Origin: Amaranthus tricolor
Taxonomy: Eukaryota > Streptophyta > Magnoliopsida > Caryophyllales > Amaranthaceae
Assembly (NCBI RefSeq): GCF_026212465.1
Contig: NC_080061.1
Location: 19,950,141 to 20,014,140, forward strand
Reading direction: 5' to 3'
Length of the DNA stretch: 64,000 nucleotides
The position numbers and the translations under genes were made by a program. Below the pieces are notes generated by a model. The model made no database searches. It was not told where the DNA came from and saw only the letters and a list, made by a program, of their open reading frames with translations. Numbering within the stretch: position 1 is the stretch's first letter; each line of letters starts with the position of its first letter. Of the stretch, positions 1-11,816 are shown in pieces.

Positions 1-3000
1 GCATATGGCAATTGTTTTCGATTCTAACAATTTCGACAGAATAATATATTCCAAATAGTGTTGTGTGACATGTTTCGTGGCAAACAAACCATGTTTGAAC
101 CACTTTATGTGAGAAAGTACCAAAAACGTTAAAAAACCTAAGAAAAGTAACCTAGCACGTATTATCAAGCATATGACTATTGTTTTCGATTCTAACCACT
201 TCAACACAATATTTTACACCAAATAGTGTTGTGCGCCAAGAATGGTGGCAAACAAATAAAGTTTGAACCACTTTATGCGAGAAAATACAAAAAATGCTTA
301 AAAACCTAAAAAACGCAACTTAGCACGTAATACCAAGCATATGACTATTGTTTTTGATTCTAAACATTTCAACAAAATAATATATGCCAAATAGTGTTGT
401 GTGGCATTTTTCGTGGCAAACAAACCAAGTTTTAACCAGTAGATGCGAAAAAGTGCCAAAAACGCATAAAAAACCTCAAAAACACAACTTAGCACGTAAT
501 ATAAACCATATGAGTATTGTTTTCGTCTCCAACCATTTCAATAAATTAATATATACCAAATATGATTGTGTGTCATGTTTTATGGCGAACAAACCAAGTT
601 TAAACCACTTTATGTGAGAAAGTGCCAAAAAGCTTACAAAACCTAAAAAACGCAATGTAGCACGTCATATCAAGCATATGGCTATTGATTTCGGTTCTAA
701 CCATTTCAACAAACAAATATATACCAAATAGTGATGTGTGCCATTTTTTGTGGCAAACAAACCAAGTTTGAACCACTCTATGCGAGAAAGTGCCAAAAAG
801 CTTAAAAAACCTCAAAAACGCTACTTAGCACGTAATATCAAGGATATGGCTATGGTTTTCAATTAAAACCATTTCAAAAAAATAATATATACCAAAGAGT
901 TATGTGTGCCATTTTTTCGTGGTAAACAAACTATGTTTGAACAACTTTATGCGAGAATGTGACAAAAACGCTTAAAAAACCTAAAAAAACGAAATTTAGC
1001 ATGTAATATCAAGCATATGACTATTGTTTTCAATTCTAACCATTTCAACGCAATAATATATACCAAATAGTGATGTGTGCAATTTTTTGTGGCAAACAAC
1101 CCAAGTTTGAACTACTTGAGAAAGTGGCAAAAACGCTAAAAAAAACCAAAAAAACGAACCCTAGCACATAATATCAAACATATGAACATTGTTTCCGATT
1201 CTAACCATTTCAACAAATTATTATACACCAAATAGTGTTGTGTGCCATGTTTTGTGGCAAACAAACCAAGTTCAAAACACTTTATGCTAGAAAATGCCAA
1301 AAAGCTTAAAAAATCTCAAAACACAATTCAGCCCGTAATATCAAGCATATGGCTATTGTTTTCGTTTCTAACCATATTGACAGAATAATATATTGCAAAT
1401 AGTATTGTGTGACATGTTTCGTGGCAAAAAAACCAAGATTGAACCACTTTATGTGAGAAAGTGCCAAAAAAGCTTTAAAAACATAAAAAAACAAATTTAG
1501 CATGTAATATCAAGCATATGACTATTGTTTTCGTTTCTAACCATTTCAACACAATAATATATACCAAATAATAGTGATGTCTGCCATTTTTCGTGGCAAA
1601 CAAACCAAGTTTGAACTACTTTATGCGCGAAAGTGCCAAAAACGCTAAAAAAAACATAAAGACCGCTACTTTGCACATAATATAAAGTATGTGACTATTG
1701 TTTTTAATTCTAACCATTTCAACACAATATTATATACCAAATAGTATTGTGTGCCAAGTTTAGTGGCAAACAAATCAAGTTTTAACCACTTTATGCGAGA
1801 AAGCAATAAAAACACTTAAAAAACCTCAAAAACGCAACTTGGCACGTAATATAAAGCATTTGACTATTATTTTTGATTCTAACCATTTCAACACAATATT
1901 AAATACGAAATAGTGTTGTGTGCCATGTTTGGTGGCAAGAAACCAAGTTTGAACCACTTTATACGATTAAGTGCCAAAAAGCTTAAAAAACGTTAATAAC
2001 GCAACTTAGCACGTAATATCAACCATATGGCTATTGTTTTTGATTCTAACCATTTCAACAAAATTATATATACGAAATAGAGATGTGTGTCATTTTTTGT
2101 GGCAAACAAACCAAGTTTGAACCCCTCTATGCAAGAAAGTGCCAAAAAGCTTAAAAAACCTCAAAAATGCAACTTAGTACGTAATATCAAGCATATGACT
2201 ATTGTTTTCGATTCTAACCATTTCAACCAATATTATATACCAAAAAGTGATGTGTGCCATTTTTCGTGGCAAACAAACCAAGTTTGAACCACTTTATGTG
2301 AGAAAGTGCCAAAAAAACTTAAAAAACCTAAAAAAAATAAAATTTAACTTGTAATATCAAGCATATGACTATTGTTTTCGATTCTAACTATTTCAACACA
2401 ATATTTTACACCAAATATGGTTGTGTGCAAAGTTTCGTGGCAAAAAACCACGTTTGAACCACTTTATGCGAGAAAGTACCAAAAACGCTTAAAAACCTCA
2501 AAAACGCAACTTAACACGTAATATCAAGAATATGACTATTGTTTTTGATTCAAACCATTTCAAAACAATAATATATACCAAATAGTTTTGTCTACTATGT
2601 TTCGTGGAAAACAAACCAAGTTTAAACCAATTTACGCAAAAAAGTGCCAAAAAGCTTAAAAGACTTCAAAACGCAATTTAGCCCGTAATATCAGGCATTT
2701 GGCTATTGTTTTCGATTCTAACCATTTCGATATAATAATATATTCCAAATAGTGTTGTGTGACATGTTTCGTGGCAAACCAACCAAGTTTAAACCACTTT
2801 ATGTGAGAAAGTGCCAAAAAAGCATAAAAAACCTAAAAAAAACAATTTAGCATGTAATATCAAGCATATGACTATTTTTTACGTTTCTAACCAATTCAAC
2901 ACAATAATATATATCAAATCGTGATGTGTGCCATTTTTCGAGGCAAACAAACCAAGTTTGAATCACTTTATGCGAGAAAGAGCCAAAAACACTAAAAAAC

Positions 3001-5427
3001 CTCAAAAATGAGACCTAGCACATAATATCAAGCATATGACTATTGTTTTCGATTCTAACAATTTCAACCCAATATTTTACACCAAAAATTGTTGTGTGCC
3101 AAGTTTCGTGGAAAACAAACCACGTTTGAACCACTTTTTGCGAGAAAGTACCAAAAACGCTTAAAAATCTCAGAAACGCAACTTAGCACGTAATATAAAG
3201 CATATGACTATTGTTTTTGATTCAAACCATTTCAACACAATAATATATACCTAATAGTGTTGGGTGCCATGTTTTGTGGAAAATAAACCAAGTTTGAACC
3301 ACTTTATGCGATTAAGTGAAAAAAAGCTTAAAAAACATCAAAAACGCAACTTAGCACGTAATATCAACCATATGGCTATTGTTTTGATTCTAACCAATTC
3401 AACAAAATTATATACACCAAATAGTGATGTGTGCCATTTTATGTGGCAAACAAACCAAGTTTGAACCACTCTATGCGAGAAAGTGTCAAAAAGTTTAAAA
3501 ATCCTCAAAAACGCATCTTAGCACGTAATATCAAGCATATGACTATTGTTTTCGATTCTAACCATTTCAACAAAATATTATATACCAAAAAGTGATGTGT
3601 GCCATTTTTTGTGGCAAACAAACCAAGTTTGAATCACTTTATGTGAGAAAGTGCCAAAAACACTAAAAAAACCTCAAAAACGCAACTTAGCACGTAATAT
3701 CAAGCATATGACTATTGTTTTTGATTCAAACCATTTCAAAACAATAATATATACCAAATAGTCTTGTGTTCCATGAGTCGTGGAAAACAAACCAAGTTTA
3801 AACCACTTTATGCAAGAAAGTGCCAAAAAGCTTAAAAAACTTCAAAACGCAATTTAGCCCGTGTAGGCATATGGCTATTTTTTTCGATTCAAACCATTTC
3901 GATATAATAATATATTCCAAATAGTATAGTGTGATGTGTTTCGTGGCAAACAAACAAGGTTTGAACCACTTTATGTGAGAAAGTGCCCAAAAAGCTTACA
4001 AAACCTAACAAAACAAAATTTAGCATGTAATATCAAGCATATGACTATTGTTTTCGAATCTAACTATTTCAAAGCAATATTTTACACCAAATATTGTTGT
4101 GTGCCAAGTTTCGTGGCAAACAAACCACGTTTGAACCACTTTATGCGAGAAAATACCAAAAACGCTTAAAAACCTCAAAAACGCGACTTAGCACGTAATA
4201 TCAAGCATATGACTATTGTTTTTGATTCAAACAATTTGAAAACAATAATATATACCAAATAGTCTTGTGTTCCATGTTTCGTGGAAAAAAAACCAATTTT
4301 AAACCACTTTATGCAAGAAAGTGCCAAAAAGCGTAAAAAACTTCAAAACGCAATTTAGCCGGTAATATAAGGCATATGGCTATTGTTTTCGATTCAAACC
4401 ATTTCGATAGAGTAATATATTCCAAATAGTGTTGTGTGACATGTTTCGTGGCAAACAAACCAAGTTTAAACCACTTTATGTGAGAAAGTGCCAAAAAAGC
4501 TTAAAAAATCTAAAAAAACAAAATTTAGCATGTAATATAAAGCATATGACTATTGTTTTCGTTTCTAACCGTTTCAAGACAATAATATATATCAAATCGT
4601 GATGTGTGCCATTTTTCGTGGCAAACAAACAAAGTTTGAACTACTTTATGCAAGATAGTGCCAAAAACGCTAAAAATAACATAAAAAGCGCTACGTAGAT
4701 CATAATACCAAGTATATGACTATTGTTTTTAATTTAACCATTTCAAGACAATATTATATACCAAATAGTGTTGTGTGCAAAGTTTCGTGGCAAACAAATC
4801 AAGTTTGAACCACTTTATGCAAGAAAGCACCAAAAACGCTTAAAAACCTGAAACACGTAACTTAGCACGTAATATCAAGCATATGATTATTGTTTTTTAT
4901 TCTAACCATTTCAACACAATATTATATACCTAATAGTGTTGTGTGCCATGTTTCGCGGAAAACAAACAAAGTTTGAACAACTATATGCGATTAAGTACCA
5001 AAAAGCAAAAAAAAAATCAATAACGCAACGTAGCACGTAATATCAACCATATGGCTATTGTTTTTGATTCTAGCCATTTCAACAAAATTATAATTACCAA
5101 ATAGAGATGCGTGCCATTTTTTGTGGCAAACAAACCAAGTTTGAACCACTCTATGCGAGAAAGTGCCAAATAGCTTAAAAACCTCAAAAACGCAACTTAG
5201 CACGTAATATCACGCATATGACTATTGTTTTCTATTCTAACCATTCCAACACAACATTATATACCAAAAAGTGATGTGTGCCATTTTTCGTGGCAAACAA
5301 ACCAAGTTTAATCACTTTATGCGCGAAAGTGCTAAAAACGCTAAAAAACCTCAAAAATGCAACCTAGCACGTAATAACAAGCATATGACTATTGTATTCG
5401 ATTCTAACCATTTGAACATAATATTTT
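1..5427. repeat. ~168-bp satellite array, segment I
   Basis: About 32 head-to-tail monomers. CATATG landmarks fall near 1, 169, 338, 507 and 674, a spacing of 167-169 bp. Each monomer carries, in order, CATATG, a TTCGATTCTAACCATTTCAA-type block, an AATATATACCAAATAG block, a GTGGCAAACAAACCAAGTTT block and an A-tract tail ending near TTAGCACGTAATATCAAG. Monomers differ from neighbours by many substitutions, so this is an old, poorly homogenised part. The first ~900 bp have the monomer order also seen near 30.0-30.8 kb, 36.4-37.1 kb and 40.4-40.9 kb. No gene is visible; short open frames are by-products of a repeat length divisible by three. Confidence 0.97.
5423..5427. repeat. Left target site duplication (ATTTT) of the gypsy element
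   Basis: ATTTT directly precedes the TG of the left LTR and recurs directly after the CA of the right LTR at 16325-16329. Removing the element and one copy restores an uninterrupted satellite monomer, so this is a genuine 5-bp integrase duplication. Confidence 0.95.
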
Positions 5428-7991
5428 TGTAACGGTCCGATTTAACGTACAAATTCCGATTCACTTTTTGGACTCCAGAGAAGACTTTTCTCTAGGACCG
5501 TCAACGTTCCTTCGATAAAAAATATAGATAAACAGAAAACAAAACCAATGTGAAAGGTAATAAGTCAGCGGAAGCTCTAACGTACAACTCGAGAGCCTAG
5601 AGGCCTTTTAACAAACTAATCGAAATAGCGGAAGCAAAAAGAAAACTATCTCTTTTGTTACATTAATTCAGAGTTTCTTTCTACTCATAATCTAATACCA
5701 AAGGTAAAACATAGTCTTGATTATTACGGTTTCTACGTCGAGATCGCACACCCGACCCCACCTGCAATCAACCTACCAGTCGTCGTAAGACAACACCAGT
5801 AGGTTCCAAAGAAACAACTAATACACGTCAGAGACATCATACAAATATCAATCAGGTTGAATACACGCAGAAAGTTCATCCTAGCATGCATAGGCTCTAC
5901 ACATTTTTATTAATTAATCTCAACTTGTAACGTTGCCCATCCTGTTCGGGTCGTTCAAGTATAAACCATTCATTATTAAGTAATTTCAAACTTGTAATGT
6001 TGCCCGTCCTGTTCGGGTCGTTCAAGTATAAAACCAATCCATTTGGTGGAATACACTTGGGAGAGCTAATCCCAAGGCAACCATCGACCTAAGACGTTGC
6101 CCGTCCTGTTCGGGTCGCCAAAGGCTAAAGTATGCATACCCCCATGGTGACCGTAACGATCCAAAACTTCCATGGGAACAATAATTATAATAATCCAAAC
6201 CAATATGTTAACTCTTTTGGGTAACATAACCAAACGTCAACCCCTTTGGGTGACAAACACATAAATTCACAATTTTCAATTAATTATTTCATATTATTTG
6301 AGAAGTCTAATCCTTATGTGACTTACAATGCCTTGATTAGAAATGAAACAACACTACTTGCACAACCACATAAACAGTATGGTCTAAGCGTGTACCTTTA
6401 CGCGCTGCAAATAACACTGCTCAAGCACAACCGAAATTTCGCCCTCTTATAAATCGAGGTACTAAATAACACACACAAAACGACCGCGTATTAGAACGTG
6501 TTTACACATTTAATCCACTCCATACTCTAAAATATCACTAAGACTTGATAACTTTTAATTGTTTACATCCAAATCCCAATAGTTCTAAATTACAAATTTT
6601 GACCAGAAACTTTAAGGGCCATTTCGGACAGATTAGAAAATTCAAATGAAAAATCCGACTTCGCCATTGCGTTCGGAACGCGTCAATTACCTTGGGTACC
6701 AAATTTCATAATTTCTAACATCCATTTACTATTTTTAATTATTTTAAGCGTTTAACGAGTTTTTAGTGCAACGATGCTTAAAACAACGGAAAACGACTAA
6801 CGTTTCCGAGTCGGTACCTCTAACGAGGCGGAACAGCTGCTGCCGCCTACATTTATATATTATTATTATTTTTTTTTATTCATTATTATTATTAGTTTAT
6901 ATATACATTATCAACCCTTTTTAAATCTCATGACAAAAATAACTCTTGCAAGGTCACATTCACAAAATCTTTCAAGAGACTTGAAATTTCATAAATTATG
7001 ATAACTAAATTAAATACTTAATTCTCTTAACAAATTAAATTTTGTAGAGAATTACAAAACTAAATCACCCTTTTAAATCAAGACACACATATATATAAAT
7101 ATAACACAATCCTTCAAGTAAATCAAATTTTGCTAAAGGATTATTAAACCCTTGGATGACTACATAACTTAATCAATACCAACATAATTTCTACTAACAA
7201 ATTGAAATTTAGTTAGAGAAATTTAAACCATAAAAGAAATTTATTTGAATATCAATAAAACTCAATTCTTATAAAAAATTTAAACTTTGTTAAAGAATAT
7301 AAATCAAGAACATAACTTAATCCTTTTAACAAAATTAAGGTTTATTAAAGGATTGTTAAAGAAAATTACATAAAAATATACTCAATCCTCCTCAAAGTCA
7401 TAGGATATCATCAGACATAAAATGTAATTCATCTTAGAAAACCTTGTATATAAAATCTAACTAGCAATTCAATTAAACTTACCTCTTTGATAAAAAGATT
7501 GAATGGAAGAACAAGAGAACAATTTTTTTTTCTTGAAGTGCCGAATCACAAGCCCAAAGTAGAGAATTTTTCTGATTTTTTTTGTTCAATTGGAAGCTTA
7601 GTAGGGTGAAGAACTCAAATGGTTTTCAAAAGGATTAATAGGCAATTAAGGGATGAGCTTAATGTGCCTTAATACACACTTATGAGAGGTGTTACAAGAC
7701 TCCTCCCATTCCTTCACACAACCGGTCACCCTTCCCCTTCCCTAATCTTTTATTTTTTTTAATTAATTAATGATATAATTGTCTTTTTTTTTTGTTAAAA
7801 GTAGAAAAGAAATATTACGCAATAACAACGTATGCGATAAAACGCGTTACCGTTAAATAAACTTACTTCGTTTCTTATAATTAACCATGTAAAATAATAT
7901 AATTCAATATTACTTATTTATTTTATTTTGTTATACTTTATTTTATTATATATTATTTATTTTTAAACCCGATAATTTACGGAGTGTTACA
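5428..7991 (-). repeat. 3' LTR of the gypsy element
   Basis: It begins TGTAACGGTCCG and ends GTGTTACA on the plus strand, giving TG...CA termini. It aligns end to end with 13733-16324 with scattered substitutions. It lacks about 22 bp near its left edge that the other LTR has (around 13750-13780). AT-rich stretches near 6860-6910 and 7080-7380 and short CA/TA runs are the only internal structure seen. The small open frames inside it have no recognisable product and recur in the other LTR. Confidence 0.95.
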
Positions 7992-7993
7992 GA

Positions 7994-8174
7994 CTACCCC
8001 CCTTAAAAGAAGTTGCGTCCTCGTAACTTGCATGGCAACGGAAAACGCTGAACACACATGTTATCATAACACAACACTTGCAAAAAGGCAAATCTACCAA
8101 CCAAAAGATTTATCATTATTCGCGCGAAAATCCTATCGCCCTCTACACCCCTTAAGAAGTTACGTCCCCGTAAT
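7994..8174 (-). repeat. Direct repeat of the PPT neighbourhood
   Basis: A stretch of about 32 bp at 7994-8026 (CTACCCCCCTTA then AGAAGTTGCGTCC) recurs imperfectly at 8143-8174 (CTACACCCCTTA then AGAAGTTACGTCC). The second copy overlaps the stop codon of the polyprotein at 8160-8162 and carries a weaker purine tract. The 116 bp between the copies are non-coding and show nothing else. Confidence 0.8.
7997..8008 (-). promoter_or_regulatory. Polypurine tract (plus-strand primer site)
   Basis: Read on the element's strand this is TTTTAAGGGGGG, followed by TAGTC and then the TG of the 3' LTR. A purine run directly upstream of the 3' LTR is the RNase H-resistant primer for plus-strand DNA synthesis. 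Five bases separate the G run from the LTR. Confidence 0.85.
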
Positions 8175-8440
8175 GCTACTAACCTGAAAGAGGTGAGGGT
8201 ACTTTTCTCGCATAGAGTCTTCCGTTTCCCATGTAGCCGCTTTATGCTCGTGATTTGAACACAGGACCTTTACCATAGTTATATTCTTTCGTCGCGTACT
8301 ACGGACCTTCGTGCCCAAGATTCAAACCGGTTTCTCAGAGTAAGACAAGGATGTATCCAAATCTAAGGGTTCGGGATATAAGACATGAGAGGCTGCGGCA
8401 TGATATCGCTTAAGCTGCGACACATGGAATACATCATGTA
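8160..8440 (-). pseudogene. Chromodomain at the C-terminus of the gypsy polyprotein, displaced and interrupted
   Basis: In the frame one base away from the integrase ORF, the region reads [12 protein letters not shown] directly after the GPY module, then a linker, then a chromodomain with VKVL, NHEHKAATWETE and YPHLF, ending at TAA 8160-8162. Chromodomains of this type bind modified histone tails and steer integration into heterochromatin, which fits an insertion in satellite DNA. Two lesions are visible: the frameshift in the A run at about 8443-8448 and a TGA at 8322-8324 where relatives have Arg. The usual Trp after VKVL is Cys here. With the frameshift, any translated integrase would lack this domain. 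Confidence 0.85.
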
Positions 8441-10614
8441 CCTTTTTTCAAGGAGTTTGGAAGGGCTAACCGATAAGCCACCTTACCCACACGTTCCAAA
8501 ATTTCATATGGTCCTATGAATCGAGGGCTCAAATTTCTAAGAATACCAAAACTTTTTACTCCGCGCATGGGTGACACGCGAAGTAATACGCGTTCGCCCA
8601 CGGTGAATTCTTCTGGTCGTCGCTTCAAATCAGCATAAGACTTTTGACGATCCTGTGCCGCTTTCAAACGAACCCTTATCAACTTCACTTTTGCAGTCAT
8701 CTGAAATAACAACTCAGGTCCCAAGGTCACCGCTTCGGTGAAATCATCCCAATAAACTGGACTACGACAACGACGCCCATACAAAGTCTCAAATGGAGCC
8801 ATCTGTATAGATGCCTGATAACTGTTGTTGCAAGAAAATTCGACCAGGTCCAAATGTTCATCCCACGACCCTTGCCATTCCATGGCAATAGCGCGCAACA
8901 TATCTTCTAGAATCTGATTTATCCGTTCCGTCTGCCCATCCGTCTGCGGGTGGGAAGACGTACTATAAAGTAACGTAGTGCCCATTGCCTGATGCAAGGT
9001 TTGCCAAAATGGTGACAAATACCGTGTATCTCTATCGGACACAATAGTACGGGGCACACCATGAAATCGCACGACATACTTAATGTAAGCTCGAGCTAAC
9101 TGTTCCATCTCCCAACGACAGTTCATAGGGATGAAACGTGCTGATTTAGTCAAACGATCCACTATAAAACATAAAGCATCATTTCCCGCCTTTGTCCGGG
9201 GTAAACTCAAAACAAAATCCATAGAGATATCATCCCACTTCCATACCGGTATCTCCAAAGGTTGTAGTAAACCTCCTAGTCTTTTATGCTCACTTTTAAC
9301 CTTTTGACAAGTCAAATAGCGCGAGATATAATCCGCAATATCCTTCTTCATCCCAGACCACCAAAACATTAACTTAAGGTCTTGATACATTTTGTCACCG
9401 CCCGGATGAACTGAAAATTTCGTACAATGGGCCTCATGCAAGATATGTTCCTTCAAAGATTTCTCCCTTGTTGGTAAACACCAACGAACATTAAACCTCA
9501 AGTTCCCATCTTTATGAACAAAGAATCCCTCCGCTTTTCCTTCTCGAGCTTGTTCCTTCAACTTCAACAGTTTCGGGTCTTTATCTTGGGAATTCAAAAT
9601 TTCTTCAAAGAACGAAGGTCGAATAGACAAAGCATTCAGACATCCCTGTAATTCACCCTTATGCACCACTTCCAAGTTTAACCTCGCAAAATCCCGATGC
9701 AACTCTTCAACTCCGTCCAAGGCGGACAACGAGTGACTAGACATCCTACGCAACGCATCGGCTACTAAATTTGCTCGTCCCTTGTGATATATGAACTCCA
9801 AATCATAATCTGTCATCAACTCTAGCCACCGACGTTGTCGCATGTTTAAATCGGGCTGAGTGTAGAGATACTTCAGACTCTGATGATCAGTGTAGATCCT
9901 ATATTTGACGCCATACAAGTAATGCCGCCATATTTTGAGAGCAAACACTATAGCAGCTAACTCCAGATCATGGGTAGGATAATTAACTTCATGTACTTTC
10001 AATTGTCGTGATGCGTAAGCAATCACCTTACGGTCCTGCATCAGTACACAACCCAATCCTTTCTTCGATGCGTCACTGTAAACAATATAATCCAACTTTG
10101 GGTCAGGTAAAGTAAGAACAGAGGCCGTAGTTAACTTTTCCTTCAAAGTCATGAAGGCCTGCTCACACTCGTCAGTCCACTCGAAATTCTTCTCTTTCTT
10201 CATCAACGAAGTCATAGGCCGGGCAATACGCGACAAATCTTTGACAAAACGACGGTAATACCCAGCCAAGCCTAAGAAACTTCGTACTTCGGTGACATTC
10301 TTCGGTGGCGACAAGCTTCGAACTGCCTCTACTTTCGCCGGATCCACCGAAATACCCTCCTTAGAAACAAAATGACCCAAAAATGAGACCTTTTCCAACC
10401 AAAAGTCACACTTTGACAACTTCGCGTACAACTTATTTTCTCGCAGAGTTTGCAGTACTAAAAGTAGATGTTTCTCATGATCATCCCGGTCTTTCGAATA
10501 GACCAATATGTCATCAATAAAGACTACCACAAACTTATCCAAATACGCACTAAATACTTGATTCATTAAATACATGAATGCAGCTGGAGCATTTTTTAAT
10601 CCAAAAGGCATCAC
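8434..10614 (-). pseudogene. Pol fragment: RT C-terminal part, RNase H, integrase, GPY module
   Basis: This is the longest open stretch, 726 codons from an internal Met in MPFGLKNAP. The frame stays open upstream to about 10,708, through SGYHQLR. The RT catalytic motif FIDDILVYS is at residues 32-40 (Asp34, Asp35). RNase H residues are Asp181 (YSDAS), Glu218 (HDLELAA), Asp243 (TDHQSL) and Asp286 (VADAL). In the integrase zinc finger His396, His403 and Cys436 are present but the first Cys is Tyr433 (SRYLTC). The catalytic triad is Asp466 (MDFV), Asp527 (SDRD) and Glu563 (QTERIN), a DD35E spacing. GPY is at 701-703. The frame shifts in an A run at about 8445. Intact Ty3/gypsy Pol would continue from gag without a break, so this is a fragment. 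Confidence 0.93.
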
Positions 10615-10811
10615 AGTGAACTCATAATGCCCATAACGTGTTCTAAAAGCTGTTTTATATATATCCCCTTCAGCTATTCTCAGTTGGTGATAACCCGATC
10701 TTAAATAATTTTTTAGAAAAGATCCTGGCTCCTCTCAATTGATCAAATAAGTCATCTATCCGGGGTAACGGGTACTTATTCTTAATGTTCACCTTATTTA
10801 GTTCCTTATTA

Positions 10812-11186
10812 TCAATACATAATCTCAAACTGCCATCCTTCTATCTTACAAAAAGAATTGGAGCCCCCCCAAGGGGAAACACTAGGTCGGATATAACCCT
10901 TGTCCAACAATTCCTCAAGTTGAGACTTTAATTCTTCCATCTCTTTCGGAGCCATGCCATAAGGGGCCTTAGAAATTGGTCCCGTCCCAGGCACCAAGTC
11001 TATTGTGAAATCAATCTCCCGTTGAGGTGGCATGCCGAGAATTTCATCAGGGAAAACATCTATAAATTCATTCACAACCGCAATATTCTTAAGATCCTCC
11101 TCCTTCTTCCCCACTTGGCTGATATGACATAAGTACACAGGGTGTCCTTGCCTCATGAGTCTTTCCAATTTTAAGGTCGACACCAA
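10812..11186 (-). pseudogene. Pol fragment: protease-RT linker and RT N-terminus
   Basis: The open frame begins at a TTG codon, so its apparent start is not a real initiator. It contains VVNEFIDVFPDEILGMPP, then DLVPGTGPISKAPYGMAP and LLDKGYIRPSVSPWG, the standard N-terminal part of Ty3/gypsy RT. The Arg usual in PYRMAP is Gly. Just after SPWG a seven-base G run (10864-10870 on the plus strand is C7) shifts the frame. The correct continuation, with KDGSLRLC, is visible in the next frame but starts with a TAG at 10841-10843. A further shift lies in the A run at about 10,709-10,714. The gap between this piece and the main RT ORF is therefore RT sequence broken by at least three lesions. Confidence 0.88.
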
Positions 11187-11375
11187 ATTCGTTCGGGGTT
11201 CTTTTTGAAATTTCCGTTATCTAACATTTTCCCCTCTTGTTCCTTCCAACAATACTCTATGCTCTCTACATTCAATAGTGGCTTTATATTTTCCCAACCA
11301 GTCCATCCCCAAAATTACCTCTAAGCCTTCCATATCTAACACATACAAGTCACTAGGAGACAACTTTTCCTATCT

Positions 11376-11732
11376 TCAAGGGTACATCCTATACAGTCTA
11401 TCACAACTGTACAATTTTCCCGATGGGACAGCCACCGTATAAGAAACTTTTTCAAAAGTTCCTAAATTCAACTCCTCTACTTTACTCTTTGCAAGAAATG
11501 AACATGTTGCATCCGAGTCAAAACGTACATTAACAGCTACAGAATGAATGGTGAACGTACATGTAACTGCATCCGTTGCTTGGTCAGCTTCCCTTGTACT
11601 GACCGTAGTTACCCGTCCATCAAACGGCTGTGCATTTATTCCTTCCACTTGATTAGCCCCACGTTGCATACCTGACCCTTCGATCCGGTTTCCATCTACC
11701 CGGCCTTGTCCCCCACTAATTGGTCGCTGCAA
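11376..11732 (-). pseudogene. Pol fragment: aspartic protease
   Basis: The open stretch (first codon TTG) has a poorly conserved N-terminal linker, then a retropepsin core: VRFDSDATCSF at residues 69-79, followed by the strand SYTVAVPSGK. The catalytic Asp72 is present, but the D-S/T-G-A motif reads DSDA, with Gly replaced by Asp. That Gly is close to invariant in retropepsins, so activity is unlikely. The frame upstream runs back toward gag but is cut by TAG at 11736-11738 and 11817-11819. Downstream it breaks near 11,380, and the protease C-terminus lies in other frames up to 11,186. In related elements this enzyme releases gag and pol products within the particle. Confidence 0.8.
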
Positions 11733-11816
11733 CCTCTAAGCATTGTTTCCATGATTACCATTTCCGCACTGTATGTTGACTTGCCTTCCGGAGTTATTTA
11801 AATTCTGCTGTCGGTG

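Noticed and set aside
6246..6452. Open frames of 60-75 codons inside the gypsy LTRs (6246-6452, 14,574-14,780, 13,691-13,915, 14,314-14,526, 14,866-15,054)
   Set aside because: Two of them are the same LTR sequence seen twice. None resembles a protein, and LTRs are non-coding.
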